Assembly: GCA_004794785.1 (NCBI GenBank)
Contig: SJOL01008778.1
Coordinates: 124,513-188,512 of the forward strand
DNA from: Opisthorchis felineus
Lineage: Eukaryota > Platyhelminthes > Trematoda > Opisthorchiida > Opisthorchiidae
DNA length: 64,000 nucleotides
Direction: 5' to 3'
Below, piece after piece: positions 22,691 to 34,760 of this stretch. Each line of letters opens with the position of its first letter. Within the stretch, counting starts at the first letter, position 1. The notes below the pieces were generated by a model. The model was not told the origin of the DNA. It was given only the letters and a program-made list of their open reading frames with translations, and did no database searches. The position numbers and the translations under genes are program-made.

Positions 22691-25600
22691 AGCATAGGCA
22701 TAGGCAATACTTGATCCTGTGTGCCAATCTGTTAATCGTGGATACTAATGAATCTCGGGGCGTTTTAGGGGAATATTTTTAGCATACTTAGGACCTGCTC
22801 TATGACCACCTAAGGTAGCGCGAACATAACTAAGTATTACACATTCGTCTGTCGAGTAAGTCCGCGGAGAGTAAATCGCAGACTGACATGAAGAAACCAG
22901 GCCACACAACTACCAGCACACTGAAAATAGGTGTCCATGGCAGCATATGTAGCATCGCCTGCCACAAACTCGTTCTGGGACCCACGGAAACTGTAAGTGT
23001 TTACAGCAGAAATGAAAAAAACTATTTAAGGAAGTGGTGACGGTGCTGAGTTTGAGTGCAAGTCACAATGGTGCATAAACCCCGACACAAAGGGAGAATG
23101 TTAAGTTTTAATGGGCATCGGGATGCAGAAAAAATACGTCAAGAGCAAGCGACGTGAAACTACACACTGTCACGACGATCTCAGTCGGCTGCAACATGTT
23201 TAGTGGTTGTGTGTACAAGTGGAAAAACTGAAAAGCCACTCCAAAAAGGAATCGTAATTGATGGAAAAATTACCATTGATCCCGTCTGTATGCCGCCCGT
23301 AGAAGCCCTTGGGTTTGCGGTCGTGGAAGTTAGCATTATTTGTGGGGCTCCCTTCGAAATCGTGCGAAGCGTGAATAAAGCAGCCACGAAGCCGCCTGTA
23401 TCTGGTGCAGGTAAAGCTGCACTGGTAAACCTGGCTGAAACAGGCAGAGATAGGATAGATTAAACTTATTTGCTACCTACTGAATATTATTCAAAATCGC
23501 ATAACTGGCTCAAGCCAGGGGCTTCATACCTTATAAGGCATTCCCAAACAGGCTGGGATTTTGTGGGAGCGTCGGAATTCAGCAGACGAAGGTGTAGAAC
23601 GGGGTCAGAGATGGCCGCATACTCCGTTTTCTCATTGCTATTTGGAAGAGCATTTTCGCCAGCCACTGAAGATAAATAATTGAAGGATTTCTTATGAGTG
23701 ATAGGTCACAATATTAAAATTGTTACCATCTACCCACAAAAGCGCTGAGCTTTTCCAGAGTTTATGGGGAAGCGAATGTTTAATTTGACTCACGTTAAAA
23801 GAAAGCCAAAATCATGCCCTTAGACGACCTATACTAAGTGCTCTAAAATGAGAAGATATAGAGCCAATAATCTGAGCTTGGAGCGGCTGATAGCCGACGA
23901 CAGTGGGCGGTGACGTCAAAAGTATTCTAACTCCGAATAGGTGTTATGTGGGCTCTTCCCAACGACCGTCGGATATGCTAAAGACAGGATGAATGATACC
24001 AATGGATCTTTCTATCTTGCTTACACATAGCACGATCATCAGGCGGGTGAAGAGAGAGATACAGAAGCGACCAAGTAGTGGCTTCCTACTTGACACGCCT
24101 TGGGCAGAAAGAGGTAAAAAATGCATACAAATTGCAGTTTACCTACTTTACCGGGGGATAGCTCCGAACGAACCCCCAAGAAGGCAAAGCTCTGAAGAGA
24201 GCTTATTGGAAAATTCAGCACGGGGCGGTTGATTTGTAAATTTGGTTGGCGGAGCAATCTACATTTCCTTCAGTCAGCCTATCAGCCACTCGAATGGGTG
24301 TGATTCATCAGCAATAAACTCAGCCTTATCTTCTTGCGATGGTCTGCTCGCCTCACCAACACATCGAGTTGTACCAGAGGACGCCAATTCGACATCCACG
24401 GATTCCCACCTCCATCAAGGCCAATGGATTAAGGTGTGGAAACGCAATCCCCTAGTCCTCCGGGTTGTGCGCTGGGTCAAGTGTCAGGAACTGGTTGTTT
24501 AAAATGCTGGCCACTCAAGTGGTCTCAGCCCGGTGGCTTGTGGTCAGACTTTCTTGACAAAAGTCTTTGGCTGAGGGCCTTAATTGTTCTCCCGCCTAAG
24601 TTTGGGCGCCCCGACTGTGTCTTGGTCTATTGCAACCACGAGAACCGCGGATAAAAGTACTCTCGTTCCACCTTGGCCGCCGTATGGTAACATCAGAAAG
24701 GCGGACTTTTTTGTTATATACAACGGGCTCGATAACAAAAAGACACGACTGCCAACGCATCCAGTCCTTCTGCATCACTTATCCTCATTCCCATTGTACC
24801 CCATTTAAGAGTCACTTTCAAGTTAATCCTAGCTTTAGGCACGTCAGTCGGAGCCCTCAATATCAACACGTTGCACGCCAGCGCTCAAACCTATCGCTCA
24901 TCCTCCGGTTTTAGCTGCGGTCCTGAATGTGAGGATCCTCAGAAAGGTTGACTAACGGACCGCTGTTTCATTCACTATATGCAGTTCGTCGATTAACATC
25001 TGTTGCATCTCGGAAACACAACGAATAGATCCAGGTGCAGTTGAATATACGGAACTCTATGGAGACGCTACAAACCACAAACTCCGGGTGATACCAAGCG
25101 TGCAGCAATCTTCTGGAATCAGTCCATAAACTAGGTCCTTATTGATCGATTGGATTCCTGAGAACTATCAAATATGTGGTGCTCAAGCTTCTTTGATAGA
25201 AACTTCTATTGATCGAAACCCAAATGCTCTTTTTTTGTTGCGCCACTTATGCAACAGCCAAATCCACCAAACCAAACCCTCCATCAATAACTACTCGTAC
25301 TTTTGTCTATCAAGAGCAGCTAGGACGTAGCCAGAGTGTGAAAAGATTTTAATGTGTGATTAGAAAGTCTCGGTTTACTAAGGGCACGATTTGGTGATCT
25401 GTTTGCCATGGAAGCAAAAATGCGTCATTTTAGTTGGCAACTTCGTACCAATCACTGGTTGCTTATCAGCATTACTGGCTCCAAATGCAGTAGACAAGAT
25501 TGATGAAGTGGACAGAACATTGAGGTAAACATTATTGGAGCATACGCAGGGGCAGTTGTCGATGCAGTGGTGAGGAAGTTCATCGTGGGTAAAGCGGCAG

Positions 25601-26008
25601 AAAAATAATAATAATGTGCCATCACTGTGCGGAGGGCTTGTAGACAGTAATACGCGTCTGGATGGAAAACTTACTGCCACTATCCAGGGACGTTACAATG
25701 ACGGGATACTCGGGACGCAAGTAGTTTGTGCGGTATAGGAAAACATAGGTTGCTGAATCCGTGAGGAAGGCTAAATTCTTTCGTTAGGATATAAGCTGGT
25801 ATAATATCCGTAGACTACAATGCCGCAGCTGCGTGTCCTGGTAATGAGATCAGAGTGGCACCGGCCCGAGTAATCAACGCAAAACATCTGTCGATGGTCA
25901 AAGCACGTTTATAGGAGGGCGTACGCAGGGATGGCCCGACCTCTCCGTAATAAGCAGCAATATGGGGTTCTAAGAACGAAGAAGAAAATGGTATATTCAG
26001 GCCAAAGA
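22691..26008. other. No recognised gene; one protein-like frame
   Basis: The frame at 23203-23463 (86 codons, plus) reads smoothly with few rare residues (for example KGIVIDGKITIDPVCMPPVE) but matches no family I know, and its opposite strand is also partly open. The remaining frames, including 25378-25680 minus, look like chance. Confidence 0.35.
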
Positions 26009-26479
26009 TCATCTGTCCCAATGCACAGTTGGATGTCGTTCACATCTAATTTCCGGATGAAAATCCGCCTTCCGGAAACGCAGCTCTTCAAAGGCCATCT
26101 CTATATATTTACAACTTCCATTTTTAATTAGGTACATAGTTTTGTTGGCTACACTGTCATACTGATAATATTTGGTTGCTTGAGCGCGCAAACCGTCACA
26201 GTCACGTAATAGTCCGGGGCCAAAAGTTTCTGCTTGGCAAGTACCTGTTACCAATTTTCTGGGACATTCGAAATTCAAGAAGCTGGAAAACGAAGATGGA
26301 ATGTTTTGTTTTACTAATACTATCATTAAGATCGTCACCAACACTTGCGCTCTGAGCCTAAGTCTCTTACTCTCCGAAAGCGCCAAAGTTGATTGTGGCG
26401 AAATGCGCCGCAACGAAGCGCCAATCCTTGGACGCGCACAGCAAATGTCGCTGAAACCGTGGTTCAAACGAAGGAGCAT
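26009..26479 (-). CDS. Unidentified 156-codon open frame
   Basis: One of the longest frames in the window. It contains a hydrophobic stretch, VLVTILMIVLV (residues about 46-56), and a later soluble part with four Cys (for example CPRKLVTGTCQAETFGPG) and a charged end (YIEMAFEELRFRKADFHP). The order suggests a short type II membrane protein or one exon of a larger gene. There is no polyadenylation signal close downstream, no matching neighbour exon, and no family that I recognise. It could be a chance frame. Confidence 0.25.
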   Translation of the reverse strand: MLLRLNHGFSDICCARPRIGASLRRISPQSTLALSESKRLRLRAQVLVTILMIVLVKQNIPSSFSSFLNFECPRKLVTGTCQAETFGPGLLRDCDGLRAQATKYYQYDSVANKTMYLIKNGSCKYIEMAFEELRFRKADFHPEIRCERHPTVHWDR

Positions 26480-27537
26480 TTAGCACAAAGATTTAACACT
26501 TGATGGTATTTATTCAAACCCTAAAAATCATCTCTTGCGGCCAACGTTTTCTTGGATGTCGTTTATGCGTACCCAAAGTCCACCATGGGCGCGGAATTCT
26601 TATGTCAATGGCTGCCAATGGTTTAATATGATGTCACCATGAGGGTGGTAAATTTTGTGGAAAGTTGGTTTCTACACGTGTACAATTCTGTATTGGACTC
26701 GGAAGTACTCTCAAGGTTAAATGAACAATGATTCCACCTTTTTTGTCTGCGCAACCTCAAACTGCACTAGCCATTCGTGACCTGTAGGAGAAAAACTTTT
26801 CTACCGTTGCAGCAGGCCTACTAGGAGACAAAGCCAAATAATTTGTCACAGCTAGTAAGTTTTTTGTTTTTTATGATGACCAGCAGACCCTGCATTGATT
26901 GCACGGCGAGGTTTTTCCTTCACACGAATACTGACGCCCTGATAGTGCCGTTGAAAGTAATAATGGGTTTTATGGGCAAAACTAGCCGACAGTACGATGG
27001 GGTGGCCAATACTGCAAAGTTCTGGCACAAATTTAACAGGATGAAACTATCTTGTGGGCGCATGTAACAAGCTCGGCCAGGAACTAGCAGGCATGTGTTG
27101 AGCAACAGGCAAGATATCGGACCGGGTATGGCGGTCACTATACCCTCATCGCGACGTCGTACATAAGTTCGTGGATGGCCAAGTACATGGACATTCTGGG
27201 TGAATCAGTTGGGGTTGTCATGGTAGTTAGGATTGGCAAAAGAAAACACACCAGCTTGGATTAAGGAATTCTAAGGTCCATCGAGGGCGTGACATAGTTT
27301 ATTGATGCCATTCAAATGAAGCCATAAGGCACCCGTGTCTAAACTGGAGAACGAAAATAAAAAAGTGTCAAAAGATCTGCTATAAGGCATTATAGCATGA
27401 GTTAGACCGCGGCCCAACATAGAAGACAGGAAAGAGTGCTCACAATTTCTGACTGCTGCAGTGGAATGAAGCCACCCGATTTCAAAAAACGATCTTCAAT
27501 ATTCAGGCAGAGATATTAGATATGCGGTCGATGGGTT

Positions 27538-28912
27538 GTGGGCATATGTGAATATGAGGGACGTGTATCAACTAAGTTGTGCGCAACTAATATGGTTGAG
27601 AGCGTGCAGAGACAATATTTCAGAGAAAAACGCGAGGTGCCTGGTGGTGTTGCGTGTTTGGACGATGAGCTGCCCTTCGAAAGGCACAGTTACAGCTCAA
27701 AGACAACCATAGAGGCGTTGCAAAACGATTTGCGTCGGAAGAGTCGTACGTCGTGTATATAGTGAGTCTGTGTTAGCAAATGTTGCTTAATATGAATGCT
27801 GATTGGGATTCAAAGCAGGATTGCCCGGATTCATGCTACAACCACGGCAAGCATGAGCCAGCGGCACGGGTGTTCGACGAAAGTTGCCCCGTTTGCAGAT
27901 TTATCCTTCCGCCATTACAGGAGGCGGAGTGTGAGACTCAGCATTGGGTAGATAATATATTTGGAGAGAGGGCATGCAATTACGTTACAGATGTCGACAG
28001 TTTAGTCTTTCGCATCCTCGGAGAAAGAAGAGGCGGAAATGGTGTGGAAAGGTTTGGTGAATGTCCAGGGCTGGGTAGTGACCGAGAGGGCTGGTCAGGT
28101 AGAACGAACGTGGATGGGCAGGTGAGACGTATTGAAGATATGGATTATGAGGAGTCAGGGTCCATTGACCACCCAGAGGATATGAGCGGGCTGGGTGGTA
28201 TTGTGGTGATGAGAATTGGACAATTATTTGTTCCTGTTCAGTCAGATGTAGTAAACCTTGCACTCCCCATCTAGATCATTATCATTATCAGAGACAGTTA
28301 GCTCGTATCAAGAGTGACTGATTTATTAGCTAATATGTTCGGACAGTGTAGACATGATTGTGGAAGTGACGATGGGCTGCAACAGTTCGGCATGAACGAC
28401 GAGTTGGGTGAGGCCAAAATCAATATGGCAGACATGGAATATAGCCTCAGAATAGCCTGAATTAGCGAGAGGCTTTCAAAATGTTATGTATGAGAGGTGA
28501 AAGCTCTTTATATATAAACCGATGCTGAAGATAAAAAGTGTTGGTCTGCAAAAGCAAGCGTGAGAGCTGATCGGTTTCCCAGAAAGGAGCGCTTAGTTGG
28601 TGAGACTGCTACTGCGGTTGAATATAGTATGGTTACAAGTTGTGATAAGGACAGCGAGGCGGTCGACTCTACTAAGCCGTATGGAATCGGTATCGGGAAG
28701 CAGAAGCATAGTGAAGTTAGGGCGTTGTGCTCTAGATGAGCATATTTGAAATCAAGTAAGCGCCCACCCACTGGGTCTTCGCTACGGCTGATTCCATGGG
28801 TGCACGTTTGAGAGTGCATGAAGTCCTTTATCCTAGGGCCCAAGCCTATACCGCTTGGTATTATGATGGGCTTGTATACAACCCTCTTTAGTTTTAACTT
28901 CACAGTGTCCAA
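27538..28912. other. Open-frame-rich block of unknown nature
   Basis: The plus strand holds frames of 74 codons (27538-27762, including PGGVACLDDELPFERHSYSS) and 164 codons (27780-28274, with SCYNHGKHEPAARVFDESC and a PVCRF motif near its start). The minus strand holds one of 134 codons (28508-28912, including DPVGGRLLDFKYAHLEHNAL). The plus strand is purine-rich over 28000-28250. The C-x(n)-C-x2-C spacing near the start of the 164-codon frame could be a degraded zinc-binding segment. No family is recognised; a decayed transposon is the likeliest explanation. Confidence 0.25.
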
Positions 28913-31900
28913 TAATGAATATGCTTACTGGATCTCACTATCGAATCAACGGACCCTCATTATCGCCAATGGGACTAAGTGAGCGAGTAGTAAGTTGACC
29001 TTTACAACAGTAAGACTCAAGCCTCAGCGTGGACGCCGTTCGGGCGTCGTCGACAACGGGATTTAATATGCACTTCATGATTTAGCCTCTGCAATTTTGT
29101 TTAGTTATGTGTTTTCAGTGATGTTGCCGAAGATGTACAAGAGTTGTAATTGATTATGCACTTCCTTTCAGAAACGCTTTCGAGTGAAAGCGGCTTCCAG
29201 AGAGTGAGGACTGGATTGATTACACCCTAAGCTGGTACCGATGAAACAAATAAATGGGAACATAATTCGCCAAGGTTGGTTGTATATTTTTCAGATGTGA
29301 GCTTTCCAGACGGGTAAAATATATGAGTATGATGGACCGACGTTGGCCAATAGATTATGGTGCCGTGCATGGTTAAGGCTTCATAATCAGCGTTCTAGCA
29401 AGCCTAATCCTAATCAAGCCTAGCAGTTACGATAAGTAGCCAAAATGGGCAAGAGAAGGTGCAGATATCATAGTGACCAGCAATGACTGGCCTTGTTCTC
29501 CGTCAATGTCTTCGGGTTTTGTGACGTTTTACAACTGGAGAGCGTGACTTATCCCAATGGGAAAGACATCATTGTGTTGGTAATTTGCATGCAGATATCT
29601 CATAATGCTGAATTATCTACTGGCTAGTTCTGCAAAGCCGAGAATGGGGATCATCCGCAGAGGTGCACACGCGCATCAATACAATAAAACGCACCTAATT
29701 CTCTCTCGTTTTTATACAGAAGGGAAGGCGAACTTCCCCCAAAACTGCGTTGTACCAAAGTCTGTTGAACAAATTCATCCAATCTGTTACGTTTTGGGGG
29801 GGTTGCGCGTGCAAGCGTTATTCACATACTTTTGACTGGACATTGCGCTGGATATTTTGTAAATGTTAGTTCACTTGTCAAGTATACCTCATAACCTAAA
29901 ATATTCTGAAGTCTGATTTCGTGCTTTATCTCGTGAACCGGTGATGAAATGCAAATCAATGGTGGTCGATGACCTTGAAATTTTGCTCACTTAAAAAAAT
30001 GCTAAGTCGCATAGTACCAAAACGGGCAAACGCATTAGGCTAACTCCTCGTGAGATTCGCAACGTCGAAAACCCCATAGTTTTGGCTAAAATAATTTCTG
30101 TTTGCTTCTGGTGAGCGGCCAACCAAGCGAGTTTGACAGTCCATATGTGTATTGTGTGCAGATGGATAATAGCCCGACAAATAACTGAAGATTTTGGGCC
30201 TCCGCCGCGACTTTCGATTGCAGCGGTTGTTGGTTATTCGAACGCAAAAATTCTTAAAGCCAAATTTCAACTGAGTTTTCGTGGTATTCGCTGAAGGAAA
30301 ATAGCCTGCAAAAATAGGGGTTAGGGTCATTGCTGCGCAACTTCCCGCACAGCGAATTGCAGTGAGGCCTGTTCCGAGGTTCGGAGAGTTTTCTCAAACA
30401 GTGATGGGTACCACTGGCAACCGTTAACTCAACTATGACTCTTCCATCGAATAAAACGTTTTTCAAATGACTCGACTTAAAATTAACCACGGCATTTTGA
30501 ACAAATTGCTTTTTTGACAGTAGTATGTTTATTGGCACCGAATTTCTCGGGTTAGATTCATGGTAGAAGTAAGTGGCAGATTAGCTCTTGCCTCGGAGGC
30601 GATTTATGGTTGACGTTCGCAAAAGCAGAGCACTGCTATTGTGTTGGAGCAGCTGCATCAATTCGCTAAGCGCTCTACTAATTCACGCCGGCCAAATGGG
30701 CACCAAAGCTAAGTCGGCTTGTGGAAACTCGATGGCCGGTGTGCACTAATACTTCAGAGAATATTGCGCAAATTATTTGAGCTCACCCATCTGCTCACAA
30801 GCGAATGGGCGATTGACCGGCGGGAGATGTTACCAATGCTACGCTATACAGGAATTCAAGTAAGCATCCATAAGTCAGGGCATGTATGTCAGTGATAAGA
30901 CCTGTCGGTGCCATAGTCCGTCTCAAAAAGCCTGCTCCGTCGTAGTGCTACAATTTGTGAGTCTAACGGCCCATTAAGCTATGCTGCATGGCCTAAATTT
31001 AACAATGTCAGTCCTTTTGCCTGCTGATCTGCATCCGCCATCCCAGTCATGTTCATCCACGCTTACAGCAACCTTGAATGTGCAAACGCCTAAGCAACAT
31101 GGACGCCAGGCTCCTCTCTGGCGCAACGCAGGTAGTTTGTAAATGGACGTTAGCTACATTTTCGAAATATGTATACAAGATTCAAGTGTAAGCGAGCTCT
31201 AGGCAACTTTATTCCCGAGGAGCTATCGATGGCATTTCTTAGAGGATTTCGCAGTGCTGGAGCAAAATGCCGGTCACTGTTCAACTTGATTAAGTACCTC
31301 TAAACAGACGAGATTGCAGTGCCCTCCACCTGCTTAAAATTTGCACTGGTCAGAGCAATGACCGCAAATGATTTGTGACATGTACTCGTTTATCAACCGG
31401 TTTTAGCCACATTTCTGAAAACTTTTTCTGTTACGATCTAACCATCCTCTTGTTCACCGCGAAGGTTCCACATATTGTCGAATGACTGAAGACTTCCATG
31501 CACATATGTGCTGCCCCGGTTCAGCAATGGCACTTATGAGGAATGTGCGCAGCCTATGCGCCAGGAGTAACCACAGCGGTGAGGGGCTTCTGTAAATTGT
31601 ACTAATCAGTAATATTACAATGTCAACACTGTCACACCTTCTGCAACCCCATGCTGTTGAGGAAACGCCAAACCGAATTAATGATACTGGCGTCAGCTGC
31701 TGGGGCCAATTTTGTGACCGCTTGCAGGTTATTCTGAATTATGCGCGTTGGTATACACCACGTTCTTCTGTAGCGTAAACATTTTTAAAAGCAACCGCAA
31801 CAAGCATATGCAACGGGTTTAACATTTGGCAACAGAAACCCTTGCAATATAAAAGGTAGGGAAACGCAATGGAGCTTTTTTTAAATAATATTAGTAACTG

Positions 31901-31986
31901 ACAGGGCGACGTAAGGAGTTTCATGACCACTGCTGCCGAAAACAAGGTGCCTCAAAAGCTTTGGCACTGAGTACAACGATAGGCGG
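28913..31986. other. No recognised feature
   Basis: About 3 kb without recognisable coding motifs. A minus-strand frame at 30040-30330 contains two similar words (GYFPSANTT and GYYPSAHNT), perhaps a degraded local duplication. Confidence 0.4.
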
Positions 31987-31992
31987 TTTATT
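31987..31992 (-). terminator. Polyadenylation signal AATAAA of the possible gene at 32 kb
   Basis: AATAAA on the minus strand, about 80 bp beyond the stop codon at 32070-32072. It is plausible as the 3' end signal of the two-exon model upstream. Confidence 0.4.
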
Positions 31993-32069
31993 TTACAAAT
32001 CTGAAGCACAAAGGGAATTTTCCTGTCATCAAATATGCAAACCGTCTTGATGGGTACGTTCCACAGCGC

Positions 32070-32288
32070 CTAGTTGTGTAGGACCCTCCAAAACACCGAG
32101 TGTGGGAGGCTGACAGGAGAAAAGAGTTTGCCTATTTCTTTCCGGGTTTGAGTATCTGACCTACTTCCATGCATTTGAAGAACTCCGTCATCAAAATTTT
32201 CCATGGTGTATCGGCACTTAATCTCAAACTCCGAAGGCAGTTTTCTGCCAAAGAGAGCTCTAACTTCCGGTATCCATGTCGTTGAACA
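32070..32288 (-). CDS. Possible 3' end of an unidentified gene (two exons)
   Basis: An exon at 32161-32288 is preceded by a strong acceptor (ACCTTTTTCAG) and encodes 42 codons including ALFGRKLPSEFEIKCRYTME and NFDDGVLQMHGS. It has a GTCAGA donor. A 51-bp intron ending CTCCTGTCAG leads, in phase, to a terminal exon at 32070-32109 encoding LPHSVFWRVLHN and a stop, with AATAAA about 80 bp further on. The short intron matches those of the NDRG and mtHSP70 genes here. The frame also reads through the intron without a stop, so a single exon is possible. I recognise no family, and upstream exons were not found. Confidence 0.4.
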   Translation of the reverse strand, partial: CSTTWIPEVRALFGRKLPSEFEIKCRYTMENFDDGVLQMHGSRSDTQTRKEIGKLFSPVSLPHSVFWRVLHN

Positions 32289-34629
32289 CTGAAAAAGGTA
32301 AGAATAAGGGGACGTTCTATTCAGAACTATGACGGCGGACGTAAAACCTGTTGAACACCACGCCAAACCGGATTACAGACAAGCAGCATCGCCTTTTTTA
32401 TGATCGTCCAGGTTCGGCCTCATCGCTCAGGAACCACCCAGCTAACTTCCAGGCGAAGATTTAACTCCACTGTCCATAGGAACCTAGGGTTGCACATTAA
32501 ATGCCTGTGTGCTTGGCTCATCACGCGCAGATCTACAGTTCACGATCGTGTGAGTTGTTCCTGGCTGATCGGCGGAGTCAATCACGCACTGATAAACTTT
32601 TAGCCACTGCTCCAACTCATGATACCAGCGTTAGCAAAATATTTCCCGTGCATGGTTTTTTTAGTAGGGCCCGGGCACGTATCCCCCATACTGATACGTT
32701 GCATCCACAACGGTGTGCGCAAGCAAGCTTGCCTGCACAATGTTTGCATTCCGAAGTGCAAAGTAAATCTACATGTAAAGCTTCCTCAATGAGGCATGGG
32801 CATCAGGGCTTTGGCAGCAGCAGCTTGACCCATCGACCTTACACCGCCTGTAGATAAATATTTTCATTGCGGTGGTCATAGTTTAAAACATGATAGTGAG
32901 TCATTTTTTGCGAGAGGGATACTCCACAAGTCATTTTTCCGCGCGCCATGATCGTTTATTTCCGACCAAGGCCCCTTTGCTTTTGAAAGTGGAAGCAAAA
33001 AGCTCAGGAGATATTTATCTAAACACTAATGGGTAAAACGGTTAGCCGCAAGAAGACAAGGGGCCTTTTACTCCCTCAGAAAACAAGGCAAGTAACTCGC
33101 CAATATGAAATGAAGCTACTTTTGATTTCAACGAAGGAGCTCAGTATTGCACGAGTGGCTGGTAGGCTTTTGGCCAATTCGCCATTGCTTAGCCATTTGC
33201 TGGTAAACTGTTAAAAAGCCTAGAATATATGCAATTTTGCAGCAGTGAGAAAGAAATAATCCTCGAATTAGACCTCCATTTGTGAAAAGAAAAGCGCACC
33301 TGGCATTTGATGCTAAAATAAAGCTTGCAAGTGTGAAATACCAGACGTGTCGTATCCTACGTCCCAAACATATTCAAGGTAACTGCCGGCTGCGGCGACA
33401 GAACGCGTTCAGAACACTTTCTGCTAGAGACACGCAAAAAGCACGCAAAATATATCTCCACACAAATGAGAATGGCTTTTGTACTTCTAGAAAATGCCGG
33501 ATCCGCGCTTCTGACGGACTGAAAATATCGAGAAAGTCCCAGTTATGGAATGCTTGTTGTGGCGAAAACAGCTAGAAGCATTTGTACTTCAATTCATAGG
33601 GTATTTCGTGGATTGAAACAAAATATCCAAGCTACTGAGTTGCAAAGCTTGAAGTAGCTTATTCTTAAGCAACCAGAATACCTGGTATTTTGACACCAAG
33701 CGTTGTGGTGGGACCAAGCGTTTCGATATGTTGCGCGGCGGGTTGTTAGCCGCCGCCGAAACCAGGCAGGCTGCCAGGAAAACGCATAAAACAAAAACGG
33801 GTAGTCCACAAAATTCCTGCATCCCCCACAGTAGTGCTTTCGGTTTTTATGTGGACTTTGGATAATTGAACACAGTGATGAGCAAGTGCGTCCTGCCTTC
33901 AGCAGCAATATTTTGATCACCACTTGTAATGACGGCTTACGATTAGGTTAAAGCTGCTCCTTGCAGTAGTCGGTTGTGCTGCAAGTCCTTGCGGATTTTG
34001 TTTAGCTTGCGAAAAACTCCGGTAAATATTAGATCACTTGGCGCGAATTTCAAACGAAGTTGAAAGGTTTTCTGTTTGAAATGGCATGCGATTCGTGCAC
34101 AAGCCAGCATTCTCACTGATTAGTTGTGCATAAGATAGGGAGCGCGCGCATTCAAACTGCATTAGTGCGCAAGCCAAGAAGAAAACGAGTTAAATGGTTA
34201 AAGCGCATAAACTAAAAAAGATGGACTGTCAGTGCAAGTGAGAAAATTACATAAAACAATTTAAAGAATTTATCCCAGGAGATCTCTTCTTCTCCGCGTG
34301 AAATATGTACAATTCTGCGTTTATAAAATGAATAAGTAAACTTAACATTACAAAACGTATCCACGTACCTTGAAATGCCCTCCATCTACCTGCCTTTCTT
34401 CACACAACCTGTTCTGACTACCCACATTACTTCTTCCAATAAAAGTTTGGCAGGTACCCGACATTAGTGTTTTCGGAAATCTCTATTCAAGTTTATTTAT
34501 GGTCTTGGATACGCGTGCATATCCAAGATTTTTCGCACTCGGAACTTTAAGTTGCTTCCATCCTACTTAATCATATTTTTATGCTGTATATGACTGCCAG
34601 TAAAAGCAGTAACGTCCCATGAAGAAACG
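32289..34629. other. No firm feature; one possible repeat remnant
   Basis: On the minus strand, 33600-33830 translates to words such as VFWLLKNKLLQALQLSSLD, which resemble repeat-derived hypothetical proteins I associate with fluke genomes. No second copy is visible in this window, so this is memory-based and weak. The rest shows short frames only. Confidence 0.3.
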
Positions 34630-34760
34630 TGCTGACGGGGAAAGTCGGACGGAAGTCAGACGACGTTCCTCCGGATTTGAACCACGAACTAGGAGGCACT
34701 TGCGCCCAAGCTCAGCCCACTTGGCCATCGAGCCACGAGCAGCCATTGGTGCAAGCCTCT
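34630..34760 (-). mobile_element. tRNA-like sequence, probable second SINE type
   Basis: On the minus strand a box A-like TGGCCAAGTGGG (34716-34727) is followed about 32 bp later by a box B-like GGTTCAAATCC (34673-34683), the layout of an internal RNA polymerase III promoter. The T-arm stem does not pair properly, so it is not a working tRNA gene. It differs from the SINE at 53229, and no second copy is seen. Confidence 0.45.

Noticed and set aside
26920..27138. Overlapping short frames on both strands taken as a gene pair
   Set aside because: Lengths are within chance for this composition, and no splice sites or domain words support either strand.
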